64,000 nucleotides of DNA from Psychrobacter jeotgali (GTDB lineage: Bacteria; Pseudomonadota; Gammaproteobacteria; Pseudomonadales; Moraxellaceae): positions 62,001 through 126,000 of the forward strand of contig NZ_CAJHAF010000001.1 of the NCBI RefSeq assembly GCF_904846315.1, written 5' to 3'. Within the stretch, counting starts at the first letter, position 1. Every line of letters starts with the position of its first letter. The translations under genes and the position numbers were made by a program. The notes under the pieces are model-generated. The model had not been told where the DNA came from. It made no database searches and was given only the letters and a program-made list of their open reading frames with translations. Of the stretch, positions 1 through 9,499 are shown one piece after another.

Positions 1-1
1 G

Positions 2-1327
2 ATGATTGCCTTGACGGGTTTGCTAGGGATTGCTGCTGTTGCCTGTTCATGGAATGAGATCCAGCGCCGTGTTGGCTTTTTCCACTTGAACTTGTTATGG
101 AGTTTAGGCGGCGTTATTGGCGTATTCTTAGCCATAGATATGTTTTTGTTCTTCTTCTTTTGGGAGATGATGCTGGTTCCTATCTACTTCTTGATTGCTA
201 TTTGGGGTCATGATGTGGTCGGCGGCAAAACTAAAGAATATGCGGCTACCAAATTTTTTATCTATACCCAGCTCTCTGGGCTTATCATGCTCATCGGTAT
301 CTTGCTATTGGTGTTATTCAACCAAGCTTATACTGGAGTTCTAAGCTTTAATTATAATGACTTAATCGGCACGCCTTTGGGTGGTTGGGAATATCCGATC
401 ATGCTGTGCTTCTTCATTGGTTTTGCGGTCAAGCTACCTATTGTGCCCTTTCATGGCTGGTTGCCGGACGCGCATGCGCAAGCACCAACAGCGGGCTCGG
501 TGGATTTAGCTGGGGTATTGATTAAGACTGCCGCTTATGGTTTGATTCGTTTTGTCTTGCCATTTTTCCCTGAAGCCTCACAAGAGTTTGCTCCGATTGC
601 CATTACTTTAGGTACTATTGGTATCTTCTACGGGGCGTGGCTGGCCTTTATGCAAACGGACATGAAGCGCTTACTGGCTTATACCAGTATCTCGCACATG
701 GGTTTTGTAGTGTTAGCTATTTATGCCGGTACGCTAATCAGCCTACAGGGCCTAATGATACAAATGCTGGCGCACGGTCTAAGCTCAGCCGCCCTATTTA
801 TTATGGCAGGTCAGTTATACGAGCGCTTGCATACGCGTGATTTGACCTTGATGGGTGGTATGTGGGGCCAGTTCCGCTATTACGCTCCGCTATTGATGTT
901 CTTCTGTGCCGCCTTGCTAGGTATTCCTGGTACCGGTAACTTCATCGGCGAGTTTATGATTTTGTTTGGTGCCTTTGGCCAGTATCCGGTATTTGTAGTG
1001 TTTGCAACCTTTAGCTTAGTGTTAGCAGGTTTGTACTCTCTCATCTTGATTCATCAAGCATTATTTGGGGTGAATAATACCAAGGAGTTGGCGCTACATG
1101 AGACCAAATCCCATGGTTTACCGACCCGACCACTAAAGGATTTGGGTAAGCGCGAGATATCATTGCTATTGATGTTGGCAGGAGGGTTAGTGTGGCTTGG
1201 CTTATATCCACAGCCTATATTGGACACTTCAAGTCATGCGATGCAGTGGATTAATAATGCGTATATTTATAGTGAAGTATCACAGATCAATATACTGCAG
1301 TCACTTGATGCGATGGAGGCACGTTAA
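2..1327 (+). CDS. nuoM: NADH-quinone oxidoreductase subunit M, 5' end cut off by the window
   Basis: Proton-pumping membrane subunit of respiratory complex I (NADH to quinone) in the inner membrane. The 441 visible residues are a run of hydrophobic helices. They carry the family's conserved loop FHGWLPDAHAQAPTAGSVDL at about residues 150-169, followed by the lysine-bearing helix beginning GVLIKTAAYG. FWEMMLVPIYFL at about 53-64 is the conserved glutamate helix. NuoM proteins are usually about 500 residues or more, so an N-terminal part is missing and the ATG at base 2 is an internal methionine. nuoN starts 3 bases after the stop, so this is the end of the nuo operon. Confidence 0.95.
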   Translation: MIALTGLLGIAAVACSWNEIQRRVGFFHLNLLWSLGGVIGVFLAIDMFLFFFFWEMMLVPIYFLIAIWGHDVVGGKTKEYAATKFFIYTQLSGLIMLIGILLLVLFNQAYTGVLSFNYNDLIGTPLGGWEYPIMLCFFIGFAVKLPIVPFHGWLPDAHAQAPTAGSVDLAGVLIKTAAYGLIRFVLPFFPEASQEFAPIAITLGTIGIFYGAWLAFMQTDMKRLLAYTSISHMGFVVLAIYAGTLISLQGLMIQMLAHGLSSAALFIMAGQLYERLHTRDLTLMGGMWGQFRYYAPLLMFFCAALLGIPGTGNFIGEFMILFGAFGQYPVFVVFATFSLVLAGLYSLILIHQALFGVNNTKELALHETKSHGLPTRPLKDLGKREISLLLMLAGGLVWLGLYPQPILDTSSHAMQWINNAYIYSEVSQINILQSLDAMEAR

Positions 1328-1330
1328 GTC

Positions 1331-2809
1331 ATGAATGATATTACGATGAATGATTTGATGGGATTGTTGCCTTACGCCTCAATAATTGCGGTAGTGATTA
1401 CGGTGTTACTGGTGATGATTGCCATTACGATTAACCGCTCACATTTTATAACCGGTACGATTACGGTAGTAGGTCTAAACGTTGGTCTGTTTACCTTGCT
1501 GGGACAGATAACAGGGATAATAGGTAGCGGCTCGAGCTTACCGCAGATTGAGCAGCTGTTTGTTATAGATAACTTTGCCAAATTCAACATGGTGATTATC
1601 TTTATCTGTGCTTTGGCTTGCTGTACGCTTTCTTATGCTTATCTAGCTAAGTTTAAAGATAATAAAGAAGAGCTATATCTGCTGATACTGCTATCGACCG
1701 TCGGTGCTTTACTGATGGTGAGCGCTCAGCATATGGCTTCGTTCTTTGTCAGCTTAGAGCTGATGTCGATACCTATTTATGGTCTGTTGTCTTACACTTA
1801 TTTGCGCAATCGCTCGCTGGAATCAGGACTCAAATACTTGGTGCTCTCAGCTACTGCTTCTGCCACTCTACTAATGGGTATGGCATTCGTATATGCGCAG
1901 GTAGGCTCATTAGGCTTTAAGTCAATTAGCCTGGTGTTGGTCAGTATGTTTGAGTCGCCGCTACTGATATTAGGCACGGCGCTGATGTTGTTTGGGATTA
2001 CTTTTAAGCTCTCAGTAGCACCATTTCATACTTGGACACCCGATGTTTATGAAGGGGCGCCAGCACCGATTGCAACCTTTTTAGCTTCAGTCTCTAAAGT
2101 CGCTATGATGGCAGTGGCCATTCGCTTCTTGCTTGATACCAAACTATTAGCCTTACCCTCAGTACAGATGCTGATCATGGTCATGGCTACGCTATCTATT
2201 CTAGCGGGTAACTTATTAGCGATACGTCAGACCAATCTTAAGCGCCTATTAGGGTATTCCTCAATTGCGCACATGGGTTATGTGTTGATCGTGATTGTTA
2301 GTATTGGTGCCGCTGCCGATAGCATCTCTAGTATGTATATGGCCGCTTATGCCTTTACGTCTATCGGAGCTTTTGGGGTAGTGACTTTGATGTCGAGTCC
2401 TTATCGTTTGTCTGGTGAAGCTGATGAGCTCATTCACTATCAAGGACTATTCTGGCGTCGTCCGGTACTTACTGGCGTATTGACCATTATGATGTTGTCA
2501 TTAGCAGGTATCCCTTTGACCGCCGGCTTTATTACCAAGCTATTTGCTATACTAGCAGCGGTACAAGGTACTCAGTGGTTCCTAGCCGCCATGATTATCA
2601 TTGGTAGTGCGATTGGCCTATTCTATTACTTACGGGTCATGCTTACCCTGTTCAAGCGTCCAAAAGAGTTCCTTGAATTCGACGTCTCTGGACAGTGGGG
2701 TGTGCGTATGGGTGGTCTTATGGTTATCGGCGTTACCGCTGCCATTATCTTCTTTGGTATCTTACCTAGCAACTTGATTGAGTGGGCTAGATGGGCTCGT
2801 ATTTGGTAA
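1331..2809 (+). CDS. nuoN: NADH-quinone oxidoreductase subunit N
   Basis: Antiporter-like proton-pumping subunit of complex I, 492 residues, about 14 membrane helices. Conserved elements visible are LELMSIPIYGLLSY near residue 142, KYLVLSATASA near 168, APFHTWTPDVYEGAPAPI near 231 and KRLLGYSSIAHMGY near 304. Length is normal for NuoN. It starts 3 bases after nuoM and is the last nuo gene, followed by a strong terminator at 2932-2971. The ATG at 1331 is the first in frame after nuoM; a second ATG six codons in is possible. Confidence 0.96.
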   Translation: MNDITMNDLMGLLPYASIIAVVITVLLVMIAITINRSHFITGTITVVGLNVGLFTLLGQITGIIGSGSSLPQIEQLFVIDNFAKFNMVIIFICALACCTLSYAYLAKFKDNKEELYLLILLSTVGALLMVSAQHMASFFVSLELMSIPIYGLLSYTYLRNRSLESGLKYLVLSATASATLLMGMAFVYAQVGSLGFKSISLVLVSMFESPLLILGTALMLFGITFKLSVAPFHTWTPDVYEGAPAPIATFLASVSKVAMMAVAIRFLLDTKLLALPSVQMLIMVMATLSILAGNLLAIRQTNLKRLLGYSSIAHMGYVLIVIVSIGAAADSISSMYMAAYAFTSIGAFGVVTLMSSPYRLSGEADELIHYQGLFWRRPVLTGVLTIMMLSLAGIPLTAGFITKLFAILAAVQGTQWFLAAMIIIGSAIGLFYYLRVMLTLFKRPKEFLEFDVSGQWGVRMGGLMVIGVTAAIIFFGILPSNLIEWARWARIW

Positions 2810-2931
2810 CATTTATTACTAGTAGCAATTACTAAGGGTTAGTAGGCTAAATTACAGCAGAAGATTTTAGTTTAGCTCACTGCAATTTAGCTCATAACCC
2901 GCTCCTTAATGATTGTTACGGAGTGCAAAAC

Positions 2932-2971
2932 AAGAAGCACCAAGTTTATGCTAAGCTTGGTGCTTCTTTTT
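2932..2971 (+). terminator. Rho-independent terminator of the nuo operon
   Basis: A perfect 13-bp stem (AAGAAGCACCAAG at 2932-2944 with its complement at 2956-2968) closes an 11-base loop and runs into a short T tract at 2967-2971. It lies 122 bases after nuoN and before fpr. A matching A-rich flank would also allow some termination on the opposite strand. Confidence 0.85.
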
Positions 2972-3034
2972 ATTCGTTTTCTAGTGCCTACTAATTATAA
3001 AATACCTATTAACTATAAATAAAGATGAAATATT

Positions 3035-3856
3035 ATGAGTGAAAAAAACGTAGTACCAGTAACCGTACTGAGCAAAACCACTTGGACACCGAACTTATTT
3101 AGTTTTACCGTGACCCGTCCAGATAGCTTTAAATTTACCGCAGGACAGTTTGTACGTTTAGGCGTAAATCCCAGTAAGCTAAAGTATCATCAACAACAGA
3201 ACTCAACGACGGATAAGGCCTTAGACGAGGATATTTTTCGTGCTTATTCTATAGTTTCCTCACCTTTTGATGAAGAGTTAGAGTTTTTCTCTATAGTCAT
3301 TGCTGATGGTGCTTTTACCTCGCAGTTGCAGCACCTACAAGTGGGTGATGAGTTGATGCTCAATACTATCCCGTTTGGGTTTTTAACTTTAGCCCGTTAT
3401 CAGCAGCCATTGCCTAAAGATTTATGGCTGTTAGCTACGGGTACCGGACTGGCACCTTTCTTATCTATGCTACAAGATTTGCAAACTTGGGAAGATTATG
3501 AGCATATTATCTTGGCTTATAGCGCCAGATCACAGGAGGAGTTGGCGTACGTTGAACAGATCGAGCAGCTGCAAGAAAACTTTGGCTCTTTAGTGGATAA
3601 CCCTGCCAAGCTCATCTTTATACCGATTGTGACTCGTGAACCCATGGCAGGCGCCTTAACCGAGCGTTTACCGAAGCTATTGGTAGATGGCTCCTTACAA
3701 CAAAAGGCTGGTGTGCCGTTAGATCCTGAAAGCGCACATGTAATGTTATGCGGCAACCCAGAGATGGTAGAGGATACCAAAGAGACCCTGAAAACTATGG
3801 GATTTGTGATGAATCGCCGCGGCGAAGGTAATATTGCCGTAGAGAATTATTGGTAA
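3035..3856 (+). CDS. fpr: Ferredoxin/flavodoxin--NADP+ reductase
   Basis: Soluble FAD enzyme that passes electrons between NADPH and ferredoxin or flavodoxin. In gammaproteobacteria it supports Fe-S cluster and oxidative-stress metabolism. The 273 residues fit the Fpr family (about 250-275). The FAD-binding beta-barrel carries the RAYSIVSSP motif near residue 68, where the bacterial family has R-x-Y-S. The NADP domain shows ATGTGLAPFLSML near 133 and MLCGNPEMV near 234. The C-terminus ends VENYW, an aromatic end typical of the bacterial subclass. It is a single-gene unit between two hairpins. An insertion of about 15 polar residues (near 48-62) precedes the FAD motif. Confidence 0.93.
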   Translation: MSEKNVVPVTVLSKTTWTPNLFSFTVTRPDSFKFTAGQFVRLGVNPSKLKYHQQQNSTTDKALDEDIFRAYSIVSSPFDEELEFFSIVIADGAFTSQLQHLQVGDELMLNTIPFGFLTLARYQQPLPKDLWLLATGTGLAPFLSMLQDLQTWEDYEHIILAYSARSQEELAYVEQIEQLQENFGSLVDNPAKLIFIPIVTREPMAGALTERLPKLLVDGSLQQKAGVPLDPESAHVMLCGNPEMVEDTKETLKTMGFVMNRRGEGNIAVENYW

Positions 3857-3884
3857 GAGCCTCTTTTAAAGGGTAGGGATTTAA

Positions 3885-3914
3885 ATGCCGTGGTTTTAGA
3901 GAAAATCACGGCAT
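3885..3914 (+). terminator. Hairpin after fpr, possible terminator
   Basis: ATGCCGTG at 3885-3892 pairs perfectly with 3907-3914, and the inner TTTT/AAAA bases extend the stem around a 4-base loop. It sits 28 bases after fpr and between convergent genes. There is no real T tract on either side, so it may stabilise the mRNA 3' end rather than terminate transcription. Confidence 0.4.
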
Positions 3915-3989
3915 CTGGTTACGAATTAAAGGTTAAATAGCCAGTAATAAGTCGGTTTGCTCTACAAGTTGGTTTGCTCTAAGAGTTTG

Positions 3990-4874
3990 CTACTCTTTGC
4001 TAGGGACGGCTGCGTCGTCTATAGGGTTTATAGGGCCTTTCATTAATGCTGGAGCTTCTTCGCCGCCATAATACTCACTAGCGTCAGCTTGTTTATCTTT
4101 ATCGCCGATAATATCCTCACCGCTACTACCGCCTAACAAGTCGCGATAGTTGACCTGAGTTTTTAGGACAAGCTGCTCTTCTTCAACCTCGCCGTAATTC
4201 ACTTGTACCTTATGTAAGGTGCTCATGATTTTGTCGTTTTTCTTGAGCCAACGATGAATATCTAAATAGATAATATCTTCTTTAGCACGAGCGATATTGA
4301 TATAAGTTAAGATAACGCCTAACGGATCTTTTTTGAGCACACTATGATAGAACCAAATAGCCAGCTTGATACCTTTGAGCTTTACAAAGGACTCACAGCG
4401 CAGGTTTAATACATCAGTATAGGTTAATTGTCCAAATACAAAACGCTGCACATTACGATCCAGCTGCACGTGAACCAGACTAAAGTTACCGGCAACCTCA
4501 GCATAAATGCCTGCGACATTAACCGTACAATAAAGCCTAAACCACTCGTCGTGTAACTCAACACGCAGCTCTAGAATGGATGCGACATTGTCTGTGACGA
4601 ATTTTTGTAGCGCATCATTGACGTACTTTTGGGCTACGGGTAGCGCAATTTCGTCATCAAGCTTATCAGTGGTTTTGTTATATAGATTTTTAATGGTATC
4701 GGTTAAGCTATCCCAACCATTATTAAAGGATTCAGTAAATCGGTAGCCGATATTCTCTGAAAAGTCATCAAAGCTCTCATGGCCAGCACTATCGGTATGA
4801 TCAAAGCCATCATTATTAAAGCTACTGTGATCAAAGTTACGGGAATTAAGGCTATCAAAATCGCTCAAACTCAT
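3990..4874 (-). CDS. Conserved-looking hypothetical protein
   Basis: Not recognised. From the chosen ATG at 4874 it is 294 residues. A 16-codon upstream extension is possible, but its hydrophobic start looks like untranslated sequence and AAGGA lies just before the inner ATG. The first 60 residues are rich in D, S, N, F and H (MSLSDFDSLNSRNFDHSSFN) and look disordered. Residues about 60-250 form a folded, non-membrane domain with regular hydrophobic spacing, and the tail is acidic. There is no signal peptide or catalytic motif that I can name. It converges on fpr and diverges from the TonB-like gene. Confidence 0.7.
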   Translation of the reverse strand: MSLSDFDSLNSRNFDHSSFNNDGFDHTDSAGHESFDDFSENIGYRFTESFNNGWDSLTDTIKNLYNKTTDKLDDEIALPVAQKYVNDALQKFVTDNVASILELRVELHDEWFRLYCTVNVAGIYAEVAGNFSLVHVQLDRNVQRFVFGQLTYTDVLNLRCESFVKLKGIKLAIWFYHSVLKKDPLGVILTYINIARAKEDIIYLDIHRWLKKNDKIMSTLHKVQVNYGEVEEEQLVLKTQVNYRDLLGGSSGEDIIGDKDKQADASEYYGGEEAPALMKGPINPIDDAAVPSKE

Positions 4875-5139
4875 TATCCTTATGTTCTCTTGTAATAAAA
4901 ATAGTATATAGTAAAACCGCATGGCACAGAACCAATGTGCTGGTATTGTAGCAAATCAACTAATTATTGCTTCTTGGATATTGTAAACGTTCAAGATATT
5001 ATTAATAGTAAACCATGATGAATAGCAAGTATGGTGGTTTAATCGGTTCATGTTATCATAAGCAGCTTTATTAGCTCTTGGCTGCATCTGTTGGCTTTAC
5101 TTATTGACTGTTGGATTGATTTATTAAACTGAGATCCCT

Positions 5140-6027
5140 GTGGCGCATATTAAAGACTCACAAAGTTACCACTTTTCAGCACAAACGCCCAAGCGTGACT
5201 TTAGCTTGCCTATAGCCACCTTTATTGCGGTTTTGGTCCATGTAATTATCATTTTTGGGGTCAGCTTTTCGATGGGTAAGGACCCAGCAGCCTTGATCCA
5301 AGACGTGGCCAAAGCGCTCACTGATAATGTGCAGCCCAATGAAGATGCGCATTATATTGCCAATGCCTCCCAGCAGGGCGGTGGCACTATACGCCAGCAG
5401 ATTAGACAGGAGAGTGCGCAAACCAGTCCTTTATCTGCTGAGCAAATGAGTGAAACTCAGGATGTCATTGACTTACAACGGCAGGTACGCCAGCAGCGCT
5501 ATCAAGAAAGCTACTTGCGTACCACTTTGAGCTGGCGTGAGGCTTCGGTTGAGTCTGATAACGATAGTAAGCAGCTCCAAGATGATTTAGCGGCACAAGA
5601 AGAGCGCATTCGTAAGCAGATTGCGACTTTAGAAGCCCAGCTATCGCAGCGTGAGCAGGTTTATGCAACCAAGTCGAAAGTGGTCACTATGGACAGTAAT
5701 TCGACCACTCGCGGCGTAGCAGCTGACTATCTTGAGACCTTTCGGGAGCATGTTGAGCGCGTAGGTAATTTGCATTATCCGGTACAAGCCCGTGCCCAGG
5801 GTATCACTGGTGAGGTGCGGTTAATGGTTATTATTAGTGATGATGGTAATATCAAAGCCATTCGCTTGCTTGAAAGCTCGGGCTCCACTATTTTGGACGA
5901 AGCGGCAAAACAATCGGTACGTCAAGCGGCGCCATTTGGCAAGTTTACCGAAGATATGAGCGATATTGTAGAACTGCGCCTTATCCGCACTTACCGATAC
6001 AGTGATAAGGTAGAAATCACTTATTAA
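5140..6027 (+). CDS. TonB-family energy transducer
   Basis: Inner-membrane protein spanning the periplasm to energise outer-membrane receptors, or a TonB paralogue. The 295 residues show one N-terminal membrane helix (SLPIATFIAVLVHVIIIFG, about 23-41) and a Q/E-rich periplasmic coiled coil (about 110-180) instead of the usual Pro-rich linker. A TonB C-terminal domain follows (about 200-295: LHYPVQARAQGITGEVRLMV, then SSGSTILDEAAKQSV). The start is GTG at 5140, six bases into MAHIKDSQ-like sequence, with GAGATCC upstream as a weak ribosome site. No exbB or exbD is adjacent, so the partner motor must be elsewhere. mscS follows 88 bases later. Confidence 0.85.
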   Translation: MAHIKDSQSYHFSAQTPKRDFSLPIATFIAVLVHVIIIFGVSFSMGKDPAALIQDVAKALTDNVQPNEDAHYIANASQQGGGTIRQQIRQESAQTSPLSAEQMSETQDVIDLQRQVRQQRYQESYLRTTLSWREASVESDNDSKQLQDDLAAQEERIRKQIATLEAQLSQREQVYATKSKVVTMDSNSTTRGVAADYLETFREHVERVGNLHYPVQARAQGITGEVRLMVIISDDGNIKAIRLLESSGSTILDEAAKQSVRQAAPFGKFTEDMSDIVELRLIRTYRYSDKVEITY

Positions 6028-6115
6028 AGAGTAGGGTTAAGTTAAGTTTAAAGATTATTGAGCCCTGAACGAACATAAAGCTATTAAATATAAAGCTATT
6101 GAGTAAAGAATCATT

Positions 6116-6994
6116 ATGGAATTTTTAGGATTTACCCTTGATGTGGCAACGCTGACAGATAGTGCGCTTTCAGTATTATTCAAAATTACTTTGGCAATAT
6201 TCATATTCGTAGTAGGGCGCTGGCTGGCCAAAAAGCTGGTCACTTTTGCTAATACGATTATGGTACGCAGCCACTTAGAGACTACAGCGGCCAACTTTTT
6301 GAGCCGTTTATTATATGGAATTCTATTAGTCGTTGTCACTTTGGCAGCGCTTAGTAAGGTGGGGGTGCAGACCACCTCGGTTGTCGCCATATTGGGCGGT
6401 GCAGCCGTTGCGATAGGTCTGGCATTAAAGGATCAGCTGTCTAATTTTGCCGCAGGTATCATGATTGTCACTTTTCGGCCGTTTGTACGGGGCGACTATG
6501 TGCAGATCAGCAGTTATACCGGTACGGTTACCGAGATTACCTTAGTTAATACTCACCTGACTACTATCAATAATCACGATATTATTATTCCTAACAGCGA
6601 TATCACCACTTCAGCCATTACTAATTATACTGCCCTGCCGAATCGCCGGGTAGATATTACGGTAGGAATCGGCTATGACGCCGATATCAAAACCGCCAAA
6701 AATTTAATGTTAGATTTAGCTAGAAATAATCCGATGGCTTTTAGCGAGCCTGAACCGGTGATACGAGTGACTAATCTGGGTGATAATTCGGTTGATTTGA
6801 CTCTTAATGTTTGGACAACCAATGATGACTGGTGGTCAATGCAGTGTGATTTACTTGAACAGTTCAAATACGCGCTTGACGATAATAAAATCGACATTCC
6901 ATTCCCGCAGCGTAGTGTCCATGTTAAAGGTTTGGATGATATGATTAATCAGATGAATGAATCACAAAAATTACCGATGAAAAAGGAAAAGTGA
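6116..6994 (+). CDS. mscS: Small-conductance mechanosensitive channel (MscS family)
   Basis: Inner-membrane channel that opens under membrane tension to release osmolytes. At 292 residues it is the size of E. coli MscS. There are three N-terminal helices. The pore helix TM3 (about 90-120) has the Ala/Gly pattern AILGGAAVAIGLALKDQLSNFAAGI, split here by its packing glycines, followed by the beta domain (FRPFVRGDYVQI near 120). The C-terminal vestibule domain ends in IPFPQRSVHV near 262. It may be cotranscribed with the TonB-like gene upstream and converges on ybeY. Confidence 0.95.
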   Translation: MEFLGFTLDVATLTDSALSVLFKITLAIFIFVVGRWLAKKLVTFANTIMVRSHLETTAANFLSRLLYGILLVVVTLAALSKVGVQTTSVVAILGGAAVAIGLALKDQLSNFAAGIMIVTFRPFVRGDYVQISSYTGTVTEITLVNTHLTTINNHDIIIPNSDITTSAITNYTALPNRRVDITVGIGYDADIKTAKNLMLDLARNNPMAFSEPEPVIRVTNLGDNSVDLTLNVWTTNDDWWSMQCDLLEQFKYALDDNKIDIPFPQRSVHVKGLDDMINQMNESQKLPMKKEK

Positions 6995-7033
6995 AAGTAG
7001 ATTAAGGCTGCCCTCGTTATAGTTATCAATAAG

Positions 7034-7594
7034 TTATAAATAGGGATTAGGTAGCCCTAAGTCTGCCAAAATATCAATCTCAAAACCCTCCATTTCATCT
7101 TGCTCTAGTTGTCCAATTTCATGGTCAAACCCCAGCAGGTGCAGCACCCCATGTATGACTAGGTGAGTTAAGTGCTGTGCTGATGTTTTATCTTGCTCGG
7201 CAGCTTCACGTATGACCACTTGATGGCAGATAATTAGCTCTCCCAGTGGCAAAGTGGGCATAAGCTCAAGGACGCTGGCAGGCAACTCACTAGGGTAAGA
7301 TAAAATATTGGTGGCGTAGTCTTTAGCGCGCGCTGCCAAATTCAGCTCTCGGCCTTCACTATCGTCAGTGATATAGAGCGCTAATGATTTGGGCTTACTT
7401 TGCCAAAAATCGCTATCAATATCTGCAAAATAAGGCAGTGTTAGACCGTTATTAATGCGCTGCTCAATATAAGCTAAAGTCGCTGTTAGGACGGGCATTA
7501 TACGCTGCTGATTGTACAGCTCATCTAGTAGCTGTCCATCGAGACTGTCTATAGCGCTGATATCCAGCTCAGCTTGATTATTAGAATGCTCCAT
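7034..7594 (-). CDS. ybeY: Endoribonuclease YbeY, rRNA maturation factor
   Basis: Zinc-dependent RNase acting in 16S rRNA 3' end maturation and ribosome quality control. The family's zinc motif H-x3-H-x5-H is present as HGVLHLLGFDHE at residues 148-159 (H148, H152, H158), and the R-ELNLAARAKDYATNILSYP region matches the conserved core. It has 186 residues; the first 30 or so are longer than in E. coli. It lies downstream of phoH on the same strand, the standard phoH-ybeY order, with a 188-base gap that holds an 11-bp inverted repeat. Confidence 0.95.
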   Translation of the reverse strand: MEHSNNQAELDISAIDSLDGQLLDELYNQQRIMPVLTATLAYIEQRINNGLTLPYFADIDSDFWQSKPKSLALYITDDSEGRELNLAARAKDYATNILSYPSELPASVLELMPTLPLGELIICHQVVIREAAEQDKTSAQHLTHLVIHGVLHLLGFDHEIGQLEQDEMEGFEIDILADLGLPNPYL

Positions 7595-7652
7595 TGCCTT
7601 GTTCCTTATCTTATGCGGCTAATAAACTCAAAAAGCTGAACTACTATGATAT

Positions 7653-7690
7653 TGGACTGCTATGTTTATAGCCGTGTTAATAGCAGTCCA
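7653..7690. repeat. Perfect 11-bp inverted repeat between phoH and ybeY
   Basis: TGGACTGCTAT at 7653-7663 is repeated as its exact complement at 7680-7690 around a 16-base loop. On the minus strand it would form a stable hairpin in the phoH-ybeY intercistronic mRNA. No T tract follows in that direction, so a processing or stability element is more likely than a terminator. Confidence 0.55.
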
Positions 7691-7782
7691 GTTGATAGTA
7701 ATCCAGCTTTGGTAGTAATTCGACTTTTCGATACTGTAGTTATATATAGTTATAATTAATGGTTGAGCTTTAAAACTATAGA

Positions 7783-8886
7783 TTAAAGCCTATTGGCCAC
7801 ATCAGCAATGGCTGCTTGTTTGCGTTCTTGCTCTTTAATACGCTCTTGTTTACGCTGCTCTTGTAGCGCCAATTGCTCATCGTCAAAGACATCGTAAGCT
7901 TCCACTATTTTTTGTACTAAATGATGACGAACCACGTCTTTTGAGTCAAACTTAGTGATATGAATCTCTTCGATACCACTTAGAATATCCATCGCCTGCG
8001 CAAGACCGGATTTGTGACCACGCGGTAAGTCCACTTGGGTAATGTCACCAGTAATGACCGCTCGTGAGCCAAAACCTAAACGGGTCAAGAACATCTTCAT
8101 TTGTTCAGGCGTAGTGTTTTGCGCCTCGTCCAGAATTACAAATGAGTTATTAAGGGTACGACCACGCATATAGGCGAGTGGAGCAACTTCAATAGTTTGG
8201 CGCTCAAGCATTTTACCGACTTTTTCAAAGCCAATCATTTCATAAAGCGCATCATATAATGGGCGTAGATAAGGGTCGATCTTTTGGGTCAAATCACCAG
8301 GTAAAAAGCCCAGTTTTTCCCCAGCTTCAACCGCAGGGCGCACCAGTAAGATACGCTCAATCTCATTACGCTCAAGCATATCAACGGCGCAAGCTACTGC
8401 TAGATAGGTCTTACCAGTACCGGCAGGGCCGATGCCAAAGGAGACATCAGAGTCTAAGATGTTTTTGACATAACGTTGTTGGTTGCCGCCACGTGGGACG
8501 ATTTTACCCTTACGAGTGCGTAAGCTTACCGGGGTAAAGTCACGAGCGGACTGTAGATCTTCTTCGCTATCATCAGCCGTTAAGTGCTCCTCGTCTTGCT
8601 GATCCTCATCACGGGAGAGACTAGATTGGATAATCAGGTGTAGCTCTTCTGCGCTGATATCTTTAGAGTTTTGCGCTTCATCAGCGAGCTTATATAAAAT
8701 GCGCTCACCACGCTCAACACCCGTTAGGTCACCGCTCAAAGTGAAGTCACCTTGGCGCTGGCTAATCTTGATATCTAAGCGCTCTTGCAGATATTTCATA
8801 TGGTTATTGTACTCACCTAACACAGTCTTTAATTGCGCAGGTGTCAACGATTCAAACTTTACACGACGGCTTATAGATTCAGTCAA
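7783..8886 (-). CDS. phoH: PhoH-family ATPase (YbeZ type)
   Basis: Cytoplasmic P-loop ATPase that works with YbeY in RNA and ribosome metabolism. The N-terminal KH-like part (about 1-110) is followed by the PhoH core. Walker A is GPAGTGKTYLA near residue 152, the VRPAVEAGEKLGFLPGD segment near 182 and Walker B FVILDEAQN near 250, then TRLGFGSRAVITGDITQVDLP with its conserved TGD. The 367 residues fit YbeZ. The tail is a charged helix (QEQRKQERIKEQERKQ). The start ATG is at 8886, with AAGGAT seven bases upstream on the minus strand. Confidence 0.93.
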   Translation of the reverse strand: MTESISRRVKFESLTPAQLKTVLGEYNNHMKYLQERLDIKISQRQGDFTLSGDLTGVERGERILYKLADEAQNSKDISAEELHLIIQSSLSRDEDQQDEEHLTADDSEEDLQSARDFTPVSLRTRKGKIVPRGGNQQRYVKNILDSDVSFGIGPAGTGKTYLAVACAVDMLERNEIERILLVRPAVEAGEKLGFLPGDLTQKIDPYLRPLYDALYEMIGFEKVGKMLERQTIEVAPLAYMRGRTLNNSFVILDEAQNTTPEQMKMFLTRLGFGSRAVITGDITQVDLPRGHKSGLAQAMDILSGIEEIHITKFDSKDVVRHHLVQKIVEAYDVFDDEQLALQEQRKQERIKEQERKQAAIADVANRL

Positions 8887-9499
8887 GCGATTATCCTTTT
8901 ATATGAGTTGCCTAGCTATCTTTGAAAGCGACATTTATAGGCAAAATAAATAAAGTAATTGTTTAATAAGTAGTTGTTTAATAGGTAATGATTTAAAGAG
9001 TTAGATAAAGTAGTTAAATGCTAGGTTGACCTGTTACGTCATAAAAATAACTAAATTTGCAGATAGTTATCAAATTAGGCTCAGACGAAATCAGGTTAAT
9101 GCATGGTATGTCTTCATTATGGTTGATAGTTTTTAAATTTCAAGCACCACACCCCTTTAGTAAGACTGATTTTGTATGCCGATTGCAACTATTTAGCGCA
9201 CCGTTAACAGCTTATTAGTTTTTTAACCTCGGCTTAATACTATCTAATTTATTATTTAATTAAATGCTTGAGCTTAGCGTTCACTAAAAACCTTAGCCAT
9301 ACAGTTAAGCTTAGTGAAATCTAAGCAATTCGTGATAACCTATGAGTCATCTAATAAAGGTTTCTTAATGATATTGAAAGCCGTACGATAGCATACAGTA
9401 ATGATGGGTTTTCGCTAATGAATGAGCTTGTTAAATAGCTTGTTCAAAGACTTATCGAAAGGTTTTTTGACTCAGTAGATAACTACATAGGAGTAGATA
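8887..9499. other. 613-base intergenic region between divergent phoH and ubiH
   Basis: No open reading frame with coding character, RNA gene, or long repeat was found. The region is AT-rich and must hold the phoH promoter (minus strand) and the ubiH promoter (plus strand). No convincing pair of -35/-10 boxes stood out. A good ribosome site (AGGAG at 9489-9493) precedes ubiH. Confidence 0.5.

Noticed and set aside
3885..3914. Considered as a confident Rho-independent terminator
   Set aside because: Strong stem but no T tract, so it is kept only as a low-confidence hairpin.
8699..8953. Plus-strand open frame opposite phoH and its leader
   Set aside because: It is antisense to a well-supported gene, has no ribosome site and its protein has no coding character.
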